64,000 nt of DNA from Clarireedia homoeocarpa (taxonomy: Eukaryota > Ascomycota > Leotiomycetes > Helotiales > Rutstroemiaceae), in NCBI GenBank assembly GCA_001465935.1, contig LNKV01000011.1, positions 64,743 to 128,742 on the forward strand, read 5' to 3'. Made by a program: the position numbers and the translations under genes. The notes under the pieces are model-generated. The model was not told where the DNA came from and made no database searches. It saw only the letters and a program-made list of their open reading frames with translations. Shown in pieces: positions 45,863-56,641 of the stretch (positions are counted from its first letter, which is position 1; each line of letters opens with the position of its first letter).

Positions 45863-46805
45863 TGCAGTTTTTAGGCAGAGGGGTGAGAGATGTGCGCAGG
45901 ATCCAATTGAATGGAGTTGAAGTAAATGCGCAAGGGTAAAAGAGTGACGAGAGTTGTTGAATAGCTGCGTGCGATGCGTAAGGCTGGATGGAGTTTTCTT
46001 GCTTTGAAAATTTCCGGTGACCGGGGGTTGACAAATGTGCAGTATCCGCGCCAGTGCACATAAACTCTACCAAGTCAAGTCACGTCTTATTATTTATATT
46101 TACCTCGCCTATCCTGTCCTGTGGAGTCTGGAATGACAATTGTGATGGTAGGTCATGGTCTACTCTTTAGTTTCAATATAGAAACTCTTTTTCACTATCG
46201 TACACATGCTTCTCGAGAACAGATAACGGCGACGGGAAGGTTGCTGGGGAGGCTTCGAACTATTTCTCAAGACGCCTGCTATGCAAAGCACATTCGAGTG
46301 CACAAATATATTGATACATCCTACTAGTCAAGGTTCACTCATTATAATCACATAAGGCCACTCAAACCGAATGTATAAAGCCATGAAGAGAATCTATTAT
46401 TGTGTTTCAAACACCACACTAATAACATAAAGTCCTCCAATCCATCATCTGCCTAAGTGATATATACCATCTGTCCCTCCACCTATTGTGAACTTAATAA
46501 ATATATCCTGGATCATCGATCCAAACCAAAAGTAACCGGGGGTATAGTAGAACAAACTCAAGCTCCCATAGCGAGTCCGTCTGTAAAAATTCCTGGTTCA
46601 TCAGATCCCATTCCGACCCTATTCAATCCAATCAAGAATCCCAAATCCGGGTTCAATTGCCGTGAGGCTCATTGCATATATCCCACCGCCCACTCGAAAC
46701 GCCATCCTTCAAAGCCTCTGAAGGTTCGATTGAGAAAAAAAAAAAAGATGAAGATTTATACAATCGCTAGAAGAAAAGAAGAGAAAACAATCCCATCCAC
46801 CAAAT
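45863..46805. other. Intergenic between two minus-strand genes
   Basis: 0.94 kb; includes the promoter of the 44972..45862 gene and the 3' region of the next. The plus-strand ORF 46457..46816 has no family features. Confidence 0.4.
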
Positions 46806-47642
46806 TTACTCCATAACCCTTCCGACTTTGCCTTGTCTCCTGGTTCTCATCCTTGGTAGCTTCGTAACTTTAGCTCTCCCTCCTACAGTCTCCGTGCTCG
46901 TCCTACATTTCAATCCATTTTTCCTGATACCACTTGGAGTGCTCGCTCTTCTGAGCGAAGTGCCCAGATCCTCAGGCTCCTTATCAGAATTGTCGCCTTC
47001 TACATAACCCTCATCAATATCATTTGTGTGAACAACCGTGCTCATCCACTTTCTTCTCGCTTTCTCGATTTCCATTTCTGTCGTATCGATATCGTCCTGG
47101 ATATCAGAATCAACCTCTAGACGAGCAGAATGTGGAGGAAGTGGTGAGGCCGCGAGATTAGATTTAGAAAGTGGCTTGCGCAAACAACATTGCGAGTTAT
47201 TGTTGAGCATATCCTCGACCAAAGTGTTGATGTCGCGGATATGTGCGCCGGAAGATTGAAGCTGTACGTTGATTTGACGTTGAAGTCGCCGACAAGCCAA
47301 GGTACCGTTGCGTGAGGGTGTTAGAACGGGAGTTGTGGGCATAGATTGTGTGGTGGAGGTCGGGGAGGACATTTCTGAGTCATCGCACAAAGAGGGTGGT
47401 GGGGATAGGTATTGTCGGGATGGAATATCTCTCGAGTTGTCGGCGAAGAATGATGACTGATTGAATTGATATACTATATCGCTGATAGGTGAGGCTTCTT
47501 GCTTGCGGTCCTCGAAAAAAGGATACGATCCCGAAGATGGTGAGAGGGGTGCCGGAAAGGAGTCATCTCTTGGCGAAGGTTGATCGTCGTCATATTGATA
47601 TGGGTTGACGGGAGCAGCACCGAATGTGAAGTTCTCGAACAT
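46806..47642 (-). CDS. Conserved-looking hypothetical protein
   Basis: Uninterrupted 278-codon ORF. N-terminal half is acidic and Ser/Pro-rich (DDDQPSPRDDSFPAPLSPSS). A central helical block, CRRLQRQINVQLQSSGAHIR followed by DINTLVEDML, is the most structured part and the likely conserved core. A second charged helix is EMEIEKARRKWMSTVV. The C-terminus is strongly basic (KVTKLPRMRTRRQGKVGRV), which suggests nuclear location or nucleic acid binding. No catalytic motif, signal peptide or membrane segment. The product is not recognised. Confidence 0.72.
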   Translation of the reverse strand: MFENFTFGAAPVNPYQYDDDQPSPRDDSFPAPLSPSSGSYPFFEDRKQEASPISDIVYQFNQSSFFADNSRDIPSRQYLSPPPSLCDDSEMSSPTSTTQSMPTTPVLTPSRNGTLACRRLQRQINVQLQSSGAHIRDINTLVEDMLNNNSQCCLRKPLSKSNLAASPLPPHSARLEVDSDIQDDIDTTEMEIEKARRKWMSTVVHTNDIDEGYVEGDNSDKEPEDLGTSLRRASTPSGIRKNGLKCRTSTETVGGRAKVTKLPRMRTRRQGKVGRVME

Positions 47643-48208
47643 ATTGAATAGATTTGATGTAAACTATTGCGAGAAGACGTCGTAATTAGGAGACCATGCG
47701 AGAAGAACTAAGATGGTAGAAGGATGTGATGGTAGATCTTCGAGTTGGGTGTGTCGCGATAAGATACTGTATTCTTCAGATATGGGACGAACGCAAGTAA
47801 TAAGTATGGCGTAAGGTCTCGCTATGATATCTTTTCGTAAAAATCCTTGACTCGAGTAGTAACAAGTAATTTCTGTTGGTTTGTTGACGTTGTGTGGGTA
47901 GGTGGGAAGGCCCTCGAATGTTGGTGAGATCTAGATGTCAGGCTAGATACGATGGTGAGTAAGGGCTGACGGCGAGAGTGATCAATCCGAGTAATATGGG
48001 TAATATGGAGATCGAAAGGATAAATGAGTCGTATGTAGAAGACGTCAAGAATAAAGTGCCGCTCTCAGTATTTTAAGAGAAACTACGATATACGATGTCA
48101 CGTACTTCTAAGATGGGACCCTTATCCCTTTTAAAAGGGCCATTCTCGATGCGACCTAGAAGGCTTCGAATTTGGTCGACCACTTTTTCGCCTGGGCTAG
48201 CGACGGCG

Positions 48209-48257
48209 ACAGGGGCAGGGAGGGACAGGGAGGGGGACAGGGAGGGACAGGGGAGGA
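48209..48257 (+). repeat. G-tract repeat (GGGACAGGGAG type)
   Basis: Around nine runs of three or more G spaced by one to five bases on the plus strand, which fits the G-quadruplex pattern. Confidence 0.8.
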
Positions 48258-48300
48258 ACATGAACCTTGAGTTAAGAAAACTGGAGACTGGAACTGGAGA

Positions 48301-48443
48301 CTAGAGGCTAGACACTAGACACTAGACACTAGACACTAGACACTAGACACTAGACACTAGACACTAGACACTAGACACTAGCCACTAGAGACTAGACACG
48401 AGCCACTAGCCACGAGCCACGAGCCACTAGACACTAGACACTG
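48301..48443. repeat. 9-bp minisatellite, ACTAGACAC unit
   Basis: A long perfect array of CTAGACACT units, then diverged copies (CTAGCCACT, GAGCCAC, CTAGAGACT) toward the right. The gradient from uniform to mixed units suggests expansion at the left side. Confidence 0.92.
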
Positions 48444-48851
48444 GAAGCACACATCCTTGGGCGGGCGATAGATCCAGCTTATTTGTTCAGCCTTAGCTTG
48501 ATTACTTTTCTAGAGAACTTCTAGGTGCGCTTACCCCGAAGTTGGCATCCGAGCGTCTTGTCCTTTTCGAGCCAGGGTAAGGGGTTTTTCCATTCTGCCA
48601 TTTCTTCGGGACGGTGGCAAAATTAGGAAGCTGTGAAGAAATGATTGGTGGATCCCGACTTATCGTCATCCATGTCTTACTCGGAAAGATCCTAGTGCGG
48701 TCATTTTCACTCCCAGCTTTTGGGAAAAGAGACTTTTTGTTTTTCTTTTGCCAGCACAGCCGTCATTGGTGGAAGGTCCGAATAGATTCAAATAATCCAT
48801 AATCCTTGGATACCGAGGGAATTGTGCCATGGCTATGTTGTGCACGAACCG

Positions 48852-48869
48852 CCCCCCCCCCCCCCCCCC
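48852..48869. repeat. C18 homopolymer
   Basis: Eighteen consecutive C bases in otherwise mixed sequence. Confidence 0.9.
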
Positions 48870-51167
48870 GGCCCTCTTTTTGCCCTTCTTCCTCACGAAG
48901 TTGTCACCTGTCACCTGTACAGTTTGTAAACCGGTGCCCATGAACCAAAACTTCGGGGTTAAGATGGGGTCAAACAAGAAGATGGTGAATTTTTTGAAAC
49001 AATCTTGGGGAGGAAAAGAAAGGAAAGGAAAGTCTGAGTTGATGGTGCAACAGGAGAGAAAGAGAAAACAATAACCGAAGGCGCTTCCGTGATGGTAGTG
49101 ATGACATAGGAGGCGCTTGCTCACCAGTTTGACTATTGATTGGGGGAGAATGCATGATTGGGTATGAAAGTAAACAGCTCCGTACCATCTAGCGCTTTGA
49201 TAAAATTCCCCGAATGAGCAGTCTAGGCCTGGCTCGAAGAATGGGCGTTTCGCAAGAGACGACCAACAGCTGGACGAGGGGATGAAAAGGGCCAGTCCAC
49301 TCAACAGACTGAGCACACAGCTCGCACACAGCTCGCACACAGCTCGGAATTCCAGTAAATGCCATCCAGCACAGCGCTACAGCTACTTCGTACAGCTACG
49401 TGAGGAACAACGAGAATTAACACATGTGCGATGCATTGATTGGTTTTCGGATCAGATAATAAAAAGAATGAATATCGTCCCATCCGAGCAATCATCTCTT
49501 CCAGTGGCTGGCTAAGCAGCTGAATGCCTCTCTCTCGGTATTCTATCCATACAAGTACGCGTGATAGCTTAGACGGCAAAGGGTGTGAAAAGGCTGAAAG
49601 CAAAAAGACCCTCCATCCGTCCGCATGTAGGACTCGTCTACTGTCCCGTACTGAATGGAGAGGTATGACGTTGATGGCGACCGATTGCAACCCTCATTAT
49701 GCCTCCTACATACATCGTACAGTAGCAGAATGGTAGCCTGGCCGAGCCTGGTGAAAGGGTCCATCCACAATCCTATACGAATTTTCCCAAGGGAGCCAGC
49801 GACCCAAGAAAGAGGCCCAGCAAATAAGAGCCATTATTTGCCCCAAGCTCTAACCGTTCCTCTTCGTATCCCCTTCATGCAGACGCAGGTAGATGCAGCT
49901 TGCCTATCGGGCTTATCGTACAGCACTCCACGCCATGCAACCGCATTCTTGTGACAGACAGTAACAGGCAAGGTAGCAGTTGATCCTTCTAGAAGCACAC
50001 TAGAAGGTCCAAGGAGGTAAAGATCTTCTCATGTCAGTTGTCCATCAAAAAACTGTGATTCCATACTGTACAAAAGTACCAAAGAAGGTAAGAAAATGAT
50101 GCACGGAACGTTTGTAAAAAAACCAAAATAAAAATAACGCCGGTTGTTTGAACTAAGCTCAGCCATTCGATACCATAGACTGCTATCAACGGACAGGCCG
50201 GATCAATCAAGAAGCAGTATGCCTTTCAGCAGACCCAGCGCAGGCCAAAATCTTCAGCAAATGAAACTCTTCGCAATCAATCAGAGCGCAAGGCCAATGT
50301 TCGGCTCTCCTACAGTAACATGGCTGCACCACCCAAGGTCGCACTGTTGACCTGCTGCACGACAAGCATTGGACATTCGGTCTCGGCGGCAATATCGAGA
50401 CACACCCTTTCGCCATTTCTGCCTTACTACACCCAACTGCCACACCTTAGCTGCTGGGTTAAGCAAACCATCATCCGGCACATTTTTTAGGTTCTGCATG
50501 CATGCATACATACATACTGTACAGTAGGCATCGCGACACACACACACTCGTTAGGAAAGATCTACGTCCGATCGGCTTTATGGAGAATGGTTCTAGTTCT
50601 GGATGCTGCAAATGCCGCATCCACAACCCACGAGGCACATGAGACATACCGAGAGACGATCTTAGTACGAAGTACTTCCGAACTGCTCTAAGCCTTGTTG
50701 GGAGAATGCGTGTTGATCTTTACTCAGTTGGACGATGCCCGCCGTAATTCGAACATTCGACATAATTTGCTGTGTCTGAGATTACATAAGCGTTGTATTT
50801 GCTTTTTGCCACCATAGAAAACGAGCATGTGACTTGCACCAGCCACACTCTGAACCAAAAGCAAGCCACAGTAGGTTTCAGCCATTGCCCCTTTTAATGT
50901 TAGTGCTTTCTAGGAATAGTAAATTGGATGTCGAGGTTTTGCTTTGGTCTAGACGACGAATCATTTCACGAGGAGTCTGGAGTACTACACGATTGAAGCT
51001 AAAGATATTGACGATTGAACGACGATACGTATAGAAGGAATTCTGCGAAAACGACAAAAGAAGATTGATAGAAGTTGATACGCATACGCGCGCGACACAT
51101 TCCAGACAATTCGAAAGTCACAGTAGCAAACAACCTCACCTCATCATATCAACAACGCAATTCAAAA

Positions 51168-51515
51168 ATGTACATCCCAACAATCCTCCTCTCGCTCGCC
51201 CTCCCCTCCCTCATCGCAGCACAAGCCGCATTAGGAGGAGGCAACGCCGGGACATCAGCAGCGACGCAGATGGCGGTTACGACACCCGACGCACAGTCTT
51301 TGCTAACAGTTGATGGGACGACAACTGTGGTGGTGATGGCCTACACGCAGACGTTTGCGAGTACAGCGTTGGGGACGTGGGCACTGGGACCGACGCCTTT
51401 GGTGGGGAGCATTGGGCTGGGAACGATTCAGGGGACGGTGGGGAAGAGAGCGTTGGAGACGGGGGCGGCGGGGGTGGCGGCAGGCCCAAAGGAGGAGAAG
51501 AGGTGGTTGTGGTAG
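51168..51515 (+). CDS. Small secreted protein, function unknown
   Basis: 115-aa single-exon ORF. The ATG at 51168 was chosen over the upstream one at 51075 because it gives a clean signal peptide (MYIPTILLSLALPSLIAAQA, cleavage near residue 19-20). The mature part is Gly/Ala/Thr-rich with a beta-like core (TTTVVVMAYTQTFASTALGT, WALGPTPLVGSIGLGTIQG). The C-terminal quarter has two dibasic sites, GKR and EKR, and ends RWLW. No cysteine is present in the mature chain, so it is not a cysteine-knot effector. No GPI tail. Codon use is GC-rich compared with the flanks, which supports coding. It may be a cell-surface or apoplastic protein; function unknown. Confidence 0.75.
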   Translation: MYIPTILLSLALPSLIAAQAALGGGNAGTSAATQMAVTTPDAQSLLTVDGTTTVVVMAYTQTFASTALGTWALGPTPLVGSIGLGTIQGTVGKRALETGAAGVAAGPKEEKRWLW

Positions 51516-53721
51516 ATTTGGGAAGGTTATAGAGGGGTGGTATGAGAGAAGATTTTATCGGCTGGGACGTATTTGGATTTCGGGGGAGGTTAAATGAGGA
51601 AGTGATACATACGGAGCACAAATCGAACAGTGATAGAATGAGGGACACGAATCGAGTTTTCCCCAATAAGCTAAAGCGTCTGGCACCCCAACTCATTCGA
51701 CATCGAATGGCAGCATTTAAATGCTAACCACAATCTACCGATAGCTTGGGTCTTCTCCCCGTCTCACCATCTTCACCTACACATCTCTCCACACCGCAAG
51801 CACTTACCGGTCTACCTATAAATTTCCATATTTCATAGAGCTTCCACTACGCAGTGGATAGCATAAACCAGGCGCTTTATCTGTTTATTTATTTATTTCT
51901 TCATTAATTCACTTAGAGCTTGGATCCAGGGCAAGAGAGAGTTGGGTGTTTTGATATCAACAAGTGGATGGAGTAGTAGGTAGATTGGACGGAACATATT
52001 TCTTCTTTGGTGTATGTATATTATGGAATGTAAATTGGCTTCATATACAGATATCGCGCCGTCCTGCTGCTGTCTGCGGACTTTGGGGATGATGCATCAC
52101 TGTGTCAAGCTACTCCTCTTCAAAACAAGTGAATAAATGTGCTTGAGTACATCCGGCGTTTGAAGTCGTGAACCTATCTACAATATCTTCCTCTGCGCCT
52201 TTACAGTACTAATATTTCTATCCCTTCAATCTGCCCAGTATATGATACTCCTAAACTAGTGTATCAAGCTATAAATGCTAACCTATCTCCACACTCCTTG
52301 TATCGCCCTAGAATGGACACACACGCGCGCCCATCTTCCACACAGCAGAGCACCATGGGCGGGGGAAAACTCATCGGCAATGTCCTCCTTAATCTCCCCA
52401 TTCATTCATTCATTCTTTCATTCTTTCATTCATTCCTCCCACAATTCAATGAACATTGAGTTTAAATGAGAGGAGAGGGGCCAGTCCTTCTATCAAATGC
52501 AATGCAATGCAGCATTTATTCGAGAGTAGGATTATAAAACTGTTCTATACATATACATATTCCTCTTTTCCCTTACGCGGACGTATAAACGCTTCTCTCT
52601 CATCTCCGGGAGAGTTTGGGGGAAGAAGAAGTCAAAGGTTGGAGATACATGATGCAGGTGTTTGCGGCTCTTAATGTGCACAGGTTGAAGCGATGTTTTT
52701 TTTTTCTAAGCATAAGTTATATATATTTCATTTCTCAGAAAAACTACTCTACTCTACTCTAGCTAGCCTTAATGAAGGAGCTTTTTGAGATATTATTTTA
52801 CAATTTGTTTAGTTCTTTGGATTAGGGACACGTAGATGGTAGATAATATACTAAGAGTGCGAGATGAGACAGAGGAAGAGGTTATGCATACAGGGTAGAA
52901 AAGATAGGTAAGCAATTAGAAGGGATTCTTACTCATATACAGTAACGCTAACTTAGCAGGTCCTTTACCTATGAATCGTGCTGCATTCAATGTGAAATCT
53001 AGAAGCGTTTTTCAACAATACAGAGTTGAATTGGAACGACATGTGGTGGTTAGTTTGCAAATATATATAAACGTGTTGCCGAAACAGAGCTTAGAAAAGG
53101 GTAATTAGTGGGAAATTCAAAGGTTGACAGAGGCAGTCAATACAGCCTAAGTTACGAGTACTGAATATGCACATGACAGTCAAGACTTAATGAGGTATAG
53201 ATACTGTGATTAAACATTAATATTAAGTATATTTCTAACATGAAACGCAGTATTCAAATCCCCAGAGCCGAGATCCATGGCCATCCTTCCTGTAAGGATA
53301 CTGGTAGCTAGGTCGAAGAAACGGGTTTGCGAGCGGGCTTTCGGATTGAGGACTGAGACGTCTAATGTAGAGCTCTGGCGTGCTTTTCTAGGAGTTTTCG
53401 GGGACTGTAAATCCTTTCAGTAAGTAAAAAATGGGACGCGGGTTTGATCGTTCATAGTGACTGACGAGTTATTCTCCTCCGCTTGCCGTAATAATACGTT
53501 CACCAAGCGTGTCGGCCTTCTAAGGTGCTACTCAAGCGCTCAGCACCACATCTGGCTGAGTTGATCGAATGGTTTTAGGCCAGGGGAAGAGAAAGTTATA
53601 CAGTTTTGTGTATATAGCCATTGGGACTCATCTCCGTAGTCCGAAAGGAACAACCCATTCGAATCAGCTTGGCCACCGCCCATCTAGCGGAAGACTATCG
53701 GACAGAGAGTCAGAAACCTCA
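51516..53721. other. 2.2-kb intergenic, AT-rich
   Basis: No supported gene. (CATT)n near 52399..52435 and ACTCT copies near 52743..52760. Otherwise unremarkable AT-rich sequence. Confidence 0.4.
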
Positions 53722-53931
53722 TCATCCCTCGGGCTTCTGCTGCGTATTCTGCGGTGAGCTTTGTTCCGCAGCCACTCTCTGCAGAGCTTCCATCGCTTCC
53801 TTCCAAATTTTGTCGAATGGTGGACAGCCTGCCGTAACCATGGCCTCCAACCACATGAGGATGACTTGGTCGTTATCGAAACCTTCGCTGGGGTTGAGGG
53901 AAAGGTCTGAAGGCGGAGACGACATAGCCAA
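53722..53931 (-). CDS. Possible small protein (69 aa)
   Basis: ORF coding MAMSSPPSDLSLNPSEGF, then an amphipathic stretch with a Trp-rich pattern (VILMWLEAMVTAGCPPFDKI, WKEAMEALQRVAAEQ) and a polar tail. The composition is more protein-like than nearby ORFs, and the antisense reading is poor. No family was recognised, and the length alone would allow chance. Confidence 0.38.
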   Translation of the reverse strand: MAMSSPPSDLSLNPSEGFDNDQVILMWLEAMVTAGCPPFDKIWKEAMEALQRVAAEQSSPQNTQQKPEG

Positions 53932-54774
53932 AGATTGATGATCTGAAGGTTGGAATTCGAGGAGGAGGTGTTTGAGTAGTATTTATCGGGGGTTTAAAAT
54001 GATTTCGTTGCAAGTCTCTGATCTTTGAAGAAGATTTCCAACCAATTTTAGAGATGAAGCGCAAAAGGCCTAGAATTTATATACAAAGGGGGGTAAGCCC
54101 AGTCGCAAGAAACTCTCTGTAAATTCATCATTGGAGTAGCAAGAACTGACTGCAATGTAGATTGTGGTGTCGCCAGTAAACAATACACGGCCACCTAAGA
54201 TAAATAGATTATAGACTTTTCCAATCGTTCATTTGCTGACCTGTAAAATCCCCTAGGATCTTGCTTGAGAAATAGGAAAGTAGATCATCTATCGTCGCTG
54301 AATTTATAGGTTTCCGTGATGTGTGGGACAACTGCAGGAAATTTCCAGAATTTTCGATAACGTTAGAACTTGGACAAGGATACATCAATAGCCTCATCTT
54401 TGATGCGACGACAAGGAAGAAGATAACGGAAACTTCCGGTGGCGACGGCAACATCGAATGCCATTGCCATTATCAGAATGAAATACCTTGATGATTATAA
54501 ATGAAATACCTTCAGTGACCCTTTCTTAGCTCAATGACTGTATGAAAGGGCCCAGAGAGGTTCGTCGATGTTGTAGAGTCGCCCAGTACGTCGCTTAATT
54601 TGCAGAAATAGAGTTGCGGCTTTAAGAAATTACGCCATTGCACAGACATTTTCACCCCGCTAGCCGTTCAGCCCGTAGATTTTCTGCAAACCACACCTAC
54701 ATACAGTAGCTCCCGTAACCCTTAGTATCATTCGTTCCGTTCGTCTCGTCTCGTCTCGTCTTCCTTTTCCAAAA
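53932..54774. other. Intergenic upstream of the methionine sulfoxide reductase
   Basis: 0.84 kb, nothing recognised. A CGTCT repeat at about 54740..54760 lies within 40 nt of the next start codon. Confidence 0.4.
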
Positions 54775-55731
54775 ATGGTAATTGCGTCTGTCTCTCTATC
54801 GGAGCCACTGTAGCTCACACCAAACACAGGTTCACGCCGACGCCTCAAACTTTTCCTCCGGTGTCACCAAGGAGGAGGCATATACACAAGTCCTTGAGCA
54901 AGCCGAGGCGCTTTTCGATGGACAGAGAAATTGGGTATGCCTTATCTCATCTCGCACCACTCATTCACCGTCTTTCCCTATCCTCCTCAGTTTCCTCATT
55001 TCAGTGATTTCATACTGATTTATCAAGGTCTGGTATGGACACCCTCGCATCATATGCTCCGCGGAGCACCATAATATTTGACATGTTGATACAAATTCAA
55101 CTGATATAGCAATCTATCAAATACCGCTTCTCTTCTCTGGCATGCGTATAAATCGTTACCTTCACCTTCTTTGGAGGTGAACTGGGCTGGTATGTGTCTC
55201 TATATTATATCTTCAATCTTCTGTCTAAACTCAGCTTTAGGTTTCTATACGCTCGATCCATCCTCTCCAGAAAACACCCTCATCCTTGGACCATTTCAAG
55301 GAAAAGTTGCCTGTCAAACCATCTCCTTCGACCGCGGTGTATGCGGTGCTGCCGCCTCCACCAAGTCAACCCAATTAGTTCCTGATGTTGAGCAATTTCC
55401 TGGTCACATCGCTTGCGATGCCGATTCCCAGAGGTTTGTAATTATCGATACTTTTTCCATCTATCCTGTGTCCCTTCTTCCGACTTTTCCCACGCCTCCT
55501 CTCGTTGCCTTTCCTCCTCGTGTTTTGTGTGAGGGGGTGGGTGAAGAAATCTTAAGGTATAAAGAGTTGCGTTAACATCCTTACAGCGAGATTGTAGTCC
55601 CGATCCTTTCAAACGGGTCTCTGAAAGCAATCATTGACATCGATTGTGCTGTGAAGGGAGGGTTTGATGAAGTGGATAAGAAGTGGTTAGAGCAGCTGGC
55701 GGATTTGGTTGGTAGGAGTTGTGATTGGTAA
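54775..55731 (+). CDS. Free methionine-(R)-sulfoxide reductase (fRMsr, GAF domain)
   Basis: Cytosolic enzyme that reduces free methionine-R-sulfoxide with thioredoxin, protecting against oxidative stress. Exons 54775..54777 (ATG only), 54830..54934, 55028..55032 (5 nt), 55110..55189, 55241..55433 and 55587..55731 give 531 nt, 176 aa, close to the ~180 aa of yeast Ykl069w. The 5-nt exon GTCTG supplies V37 and two bases of C38, restoring the family sequence NWVCNLSNTASLLWHAY. Active-site cysteines fall at C89 (VACQTI), C99 (GVCGAA) and C123 (HIACDAD), spaced 10 and 24 as in the yeast enzyme. VNWAGFY and EIVVPIL are further GAF/fRMsr blocks. All six junction phases agree. The final TGGTAAGA also resembles a donor, but the stop after CDW matches the family end. 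Confidence 0.93.
55028..55032 (+). other. Five-nucleotide micro-exon
   Basis: GTCTG flanked by TTATCAAG on the left and GTATGG on the right. Needed to connect ..RNW to CNLSN.. in the fRMsr protein; the two flanking introns have CTGAT branch-like sites. Confidence 0.8.
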
Positions 55732-56641
55732 GATCAAGACCTAGTTGATGCGAAATATCAATATGGGACGTGAAAAGGATAGAAAGGGATGCTTAGGGAA
55801 CAGCATGCTAGACAAGGACTTGGGTCTAGATAGGTTCAATCTACAATAGGTGGTGTCTGTGGTCAGCTACCCTGAGTTGCTCCATCTTGTCCATATTCCA
55901 CCCAATTTTGTTCGCTGACTTGCACAAACACCAACTTCAACCAGTGTTTTGCACCAGTGTACTCGGTATACAATAAACCAGTTCCTACATCTACAAATAA
56001 TTAATATAAAATAGGAAACATATTGTCATTTGGCCCCAGGATAGGGCTGTTAATAGAAGAGGGGTCCTGACAGCACTGCCTAACTATAATATTGTGAGAG
56101 CTTCGTGCAAAAACATCTTGCATTCAAGTGACTCAATTTTGCATTAATACGAACATAGAAATCTTGCTGCTAATCTTCTGCAGTACGAAGAGGTGCAGTA
56201 TATTCAGTAAAGGGTTGGTGTGATCCAAAAACTGATTATGATGCAAAACAGACTGCGATTCATTGGAGTATTTTATCCTAAAACATGACGTATGCATACA
56301 CGCCATATTAGGGGTTTTGCGATGCGGGAGATTATGATTCTCTTGGATGCATTGGGTGTATAAGCCCGAATGATTGTATATCAGAGCCTTACCCCTTTTC
56401 ACGTGTGCAACACGATGTAACCTTTCTGCACGCCATCACCGAGGTCTACATTCCCAGAATAACAACCACTGCCTTTTTTGAACCGTCAGCCTTGCTCTTA
56501 TCTGGGGCACAGCATGAACGAGCTGCTGGAACTTGAGTTACACCCTTGAGTAAAATCCATAAGTAGTTTGCATCGCCGCTCATCTCGAGTTAGTTAGCAA
56601 CCTATGCTTCTGCACTTCTTATTTACAAAATACTAACTAGT
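55732..56641. other. Intergenic, fRMsr to membrane protein
   Basis: 0.9 kb; no gene supported. Confidence 0.4.

Larger units (their letters stand above)
47643..51167. other. 3.5-kb gene-free region with minisatellite and G/C tracts
   Basis: No supported gene; ORFs such as 48666..49340 (-) overlap simple sequence and look random. Holds a G-rich repeat (48209..48257), a 9-bp minisatellite (48301..48443), a C18 run (48852..48869) and an 11-bp CTCGCACACAG repeat near 49311..49346. The right end is the presumed promoter of the small secreted protein gene. Confidence 0.45.

Noticed and set aside
48666..49340. 224-codon minus-strand ORF
   Set aside because: It crosses the C18 run (read as poly-glycine) and simple sequence, and resembles no family.
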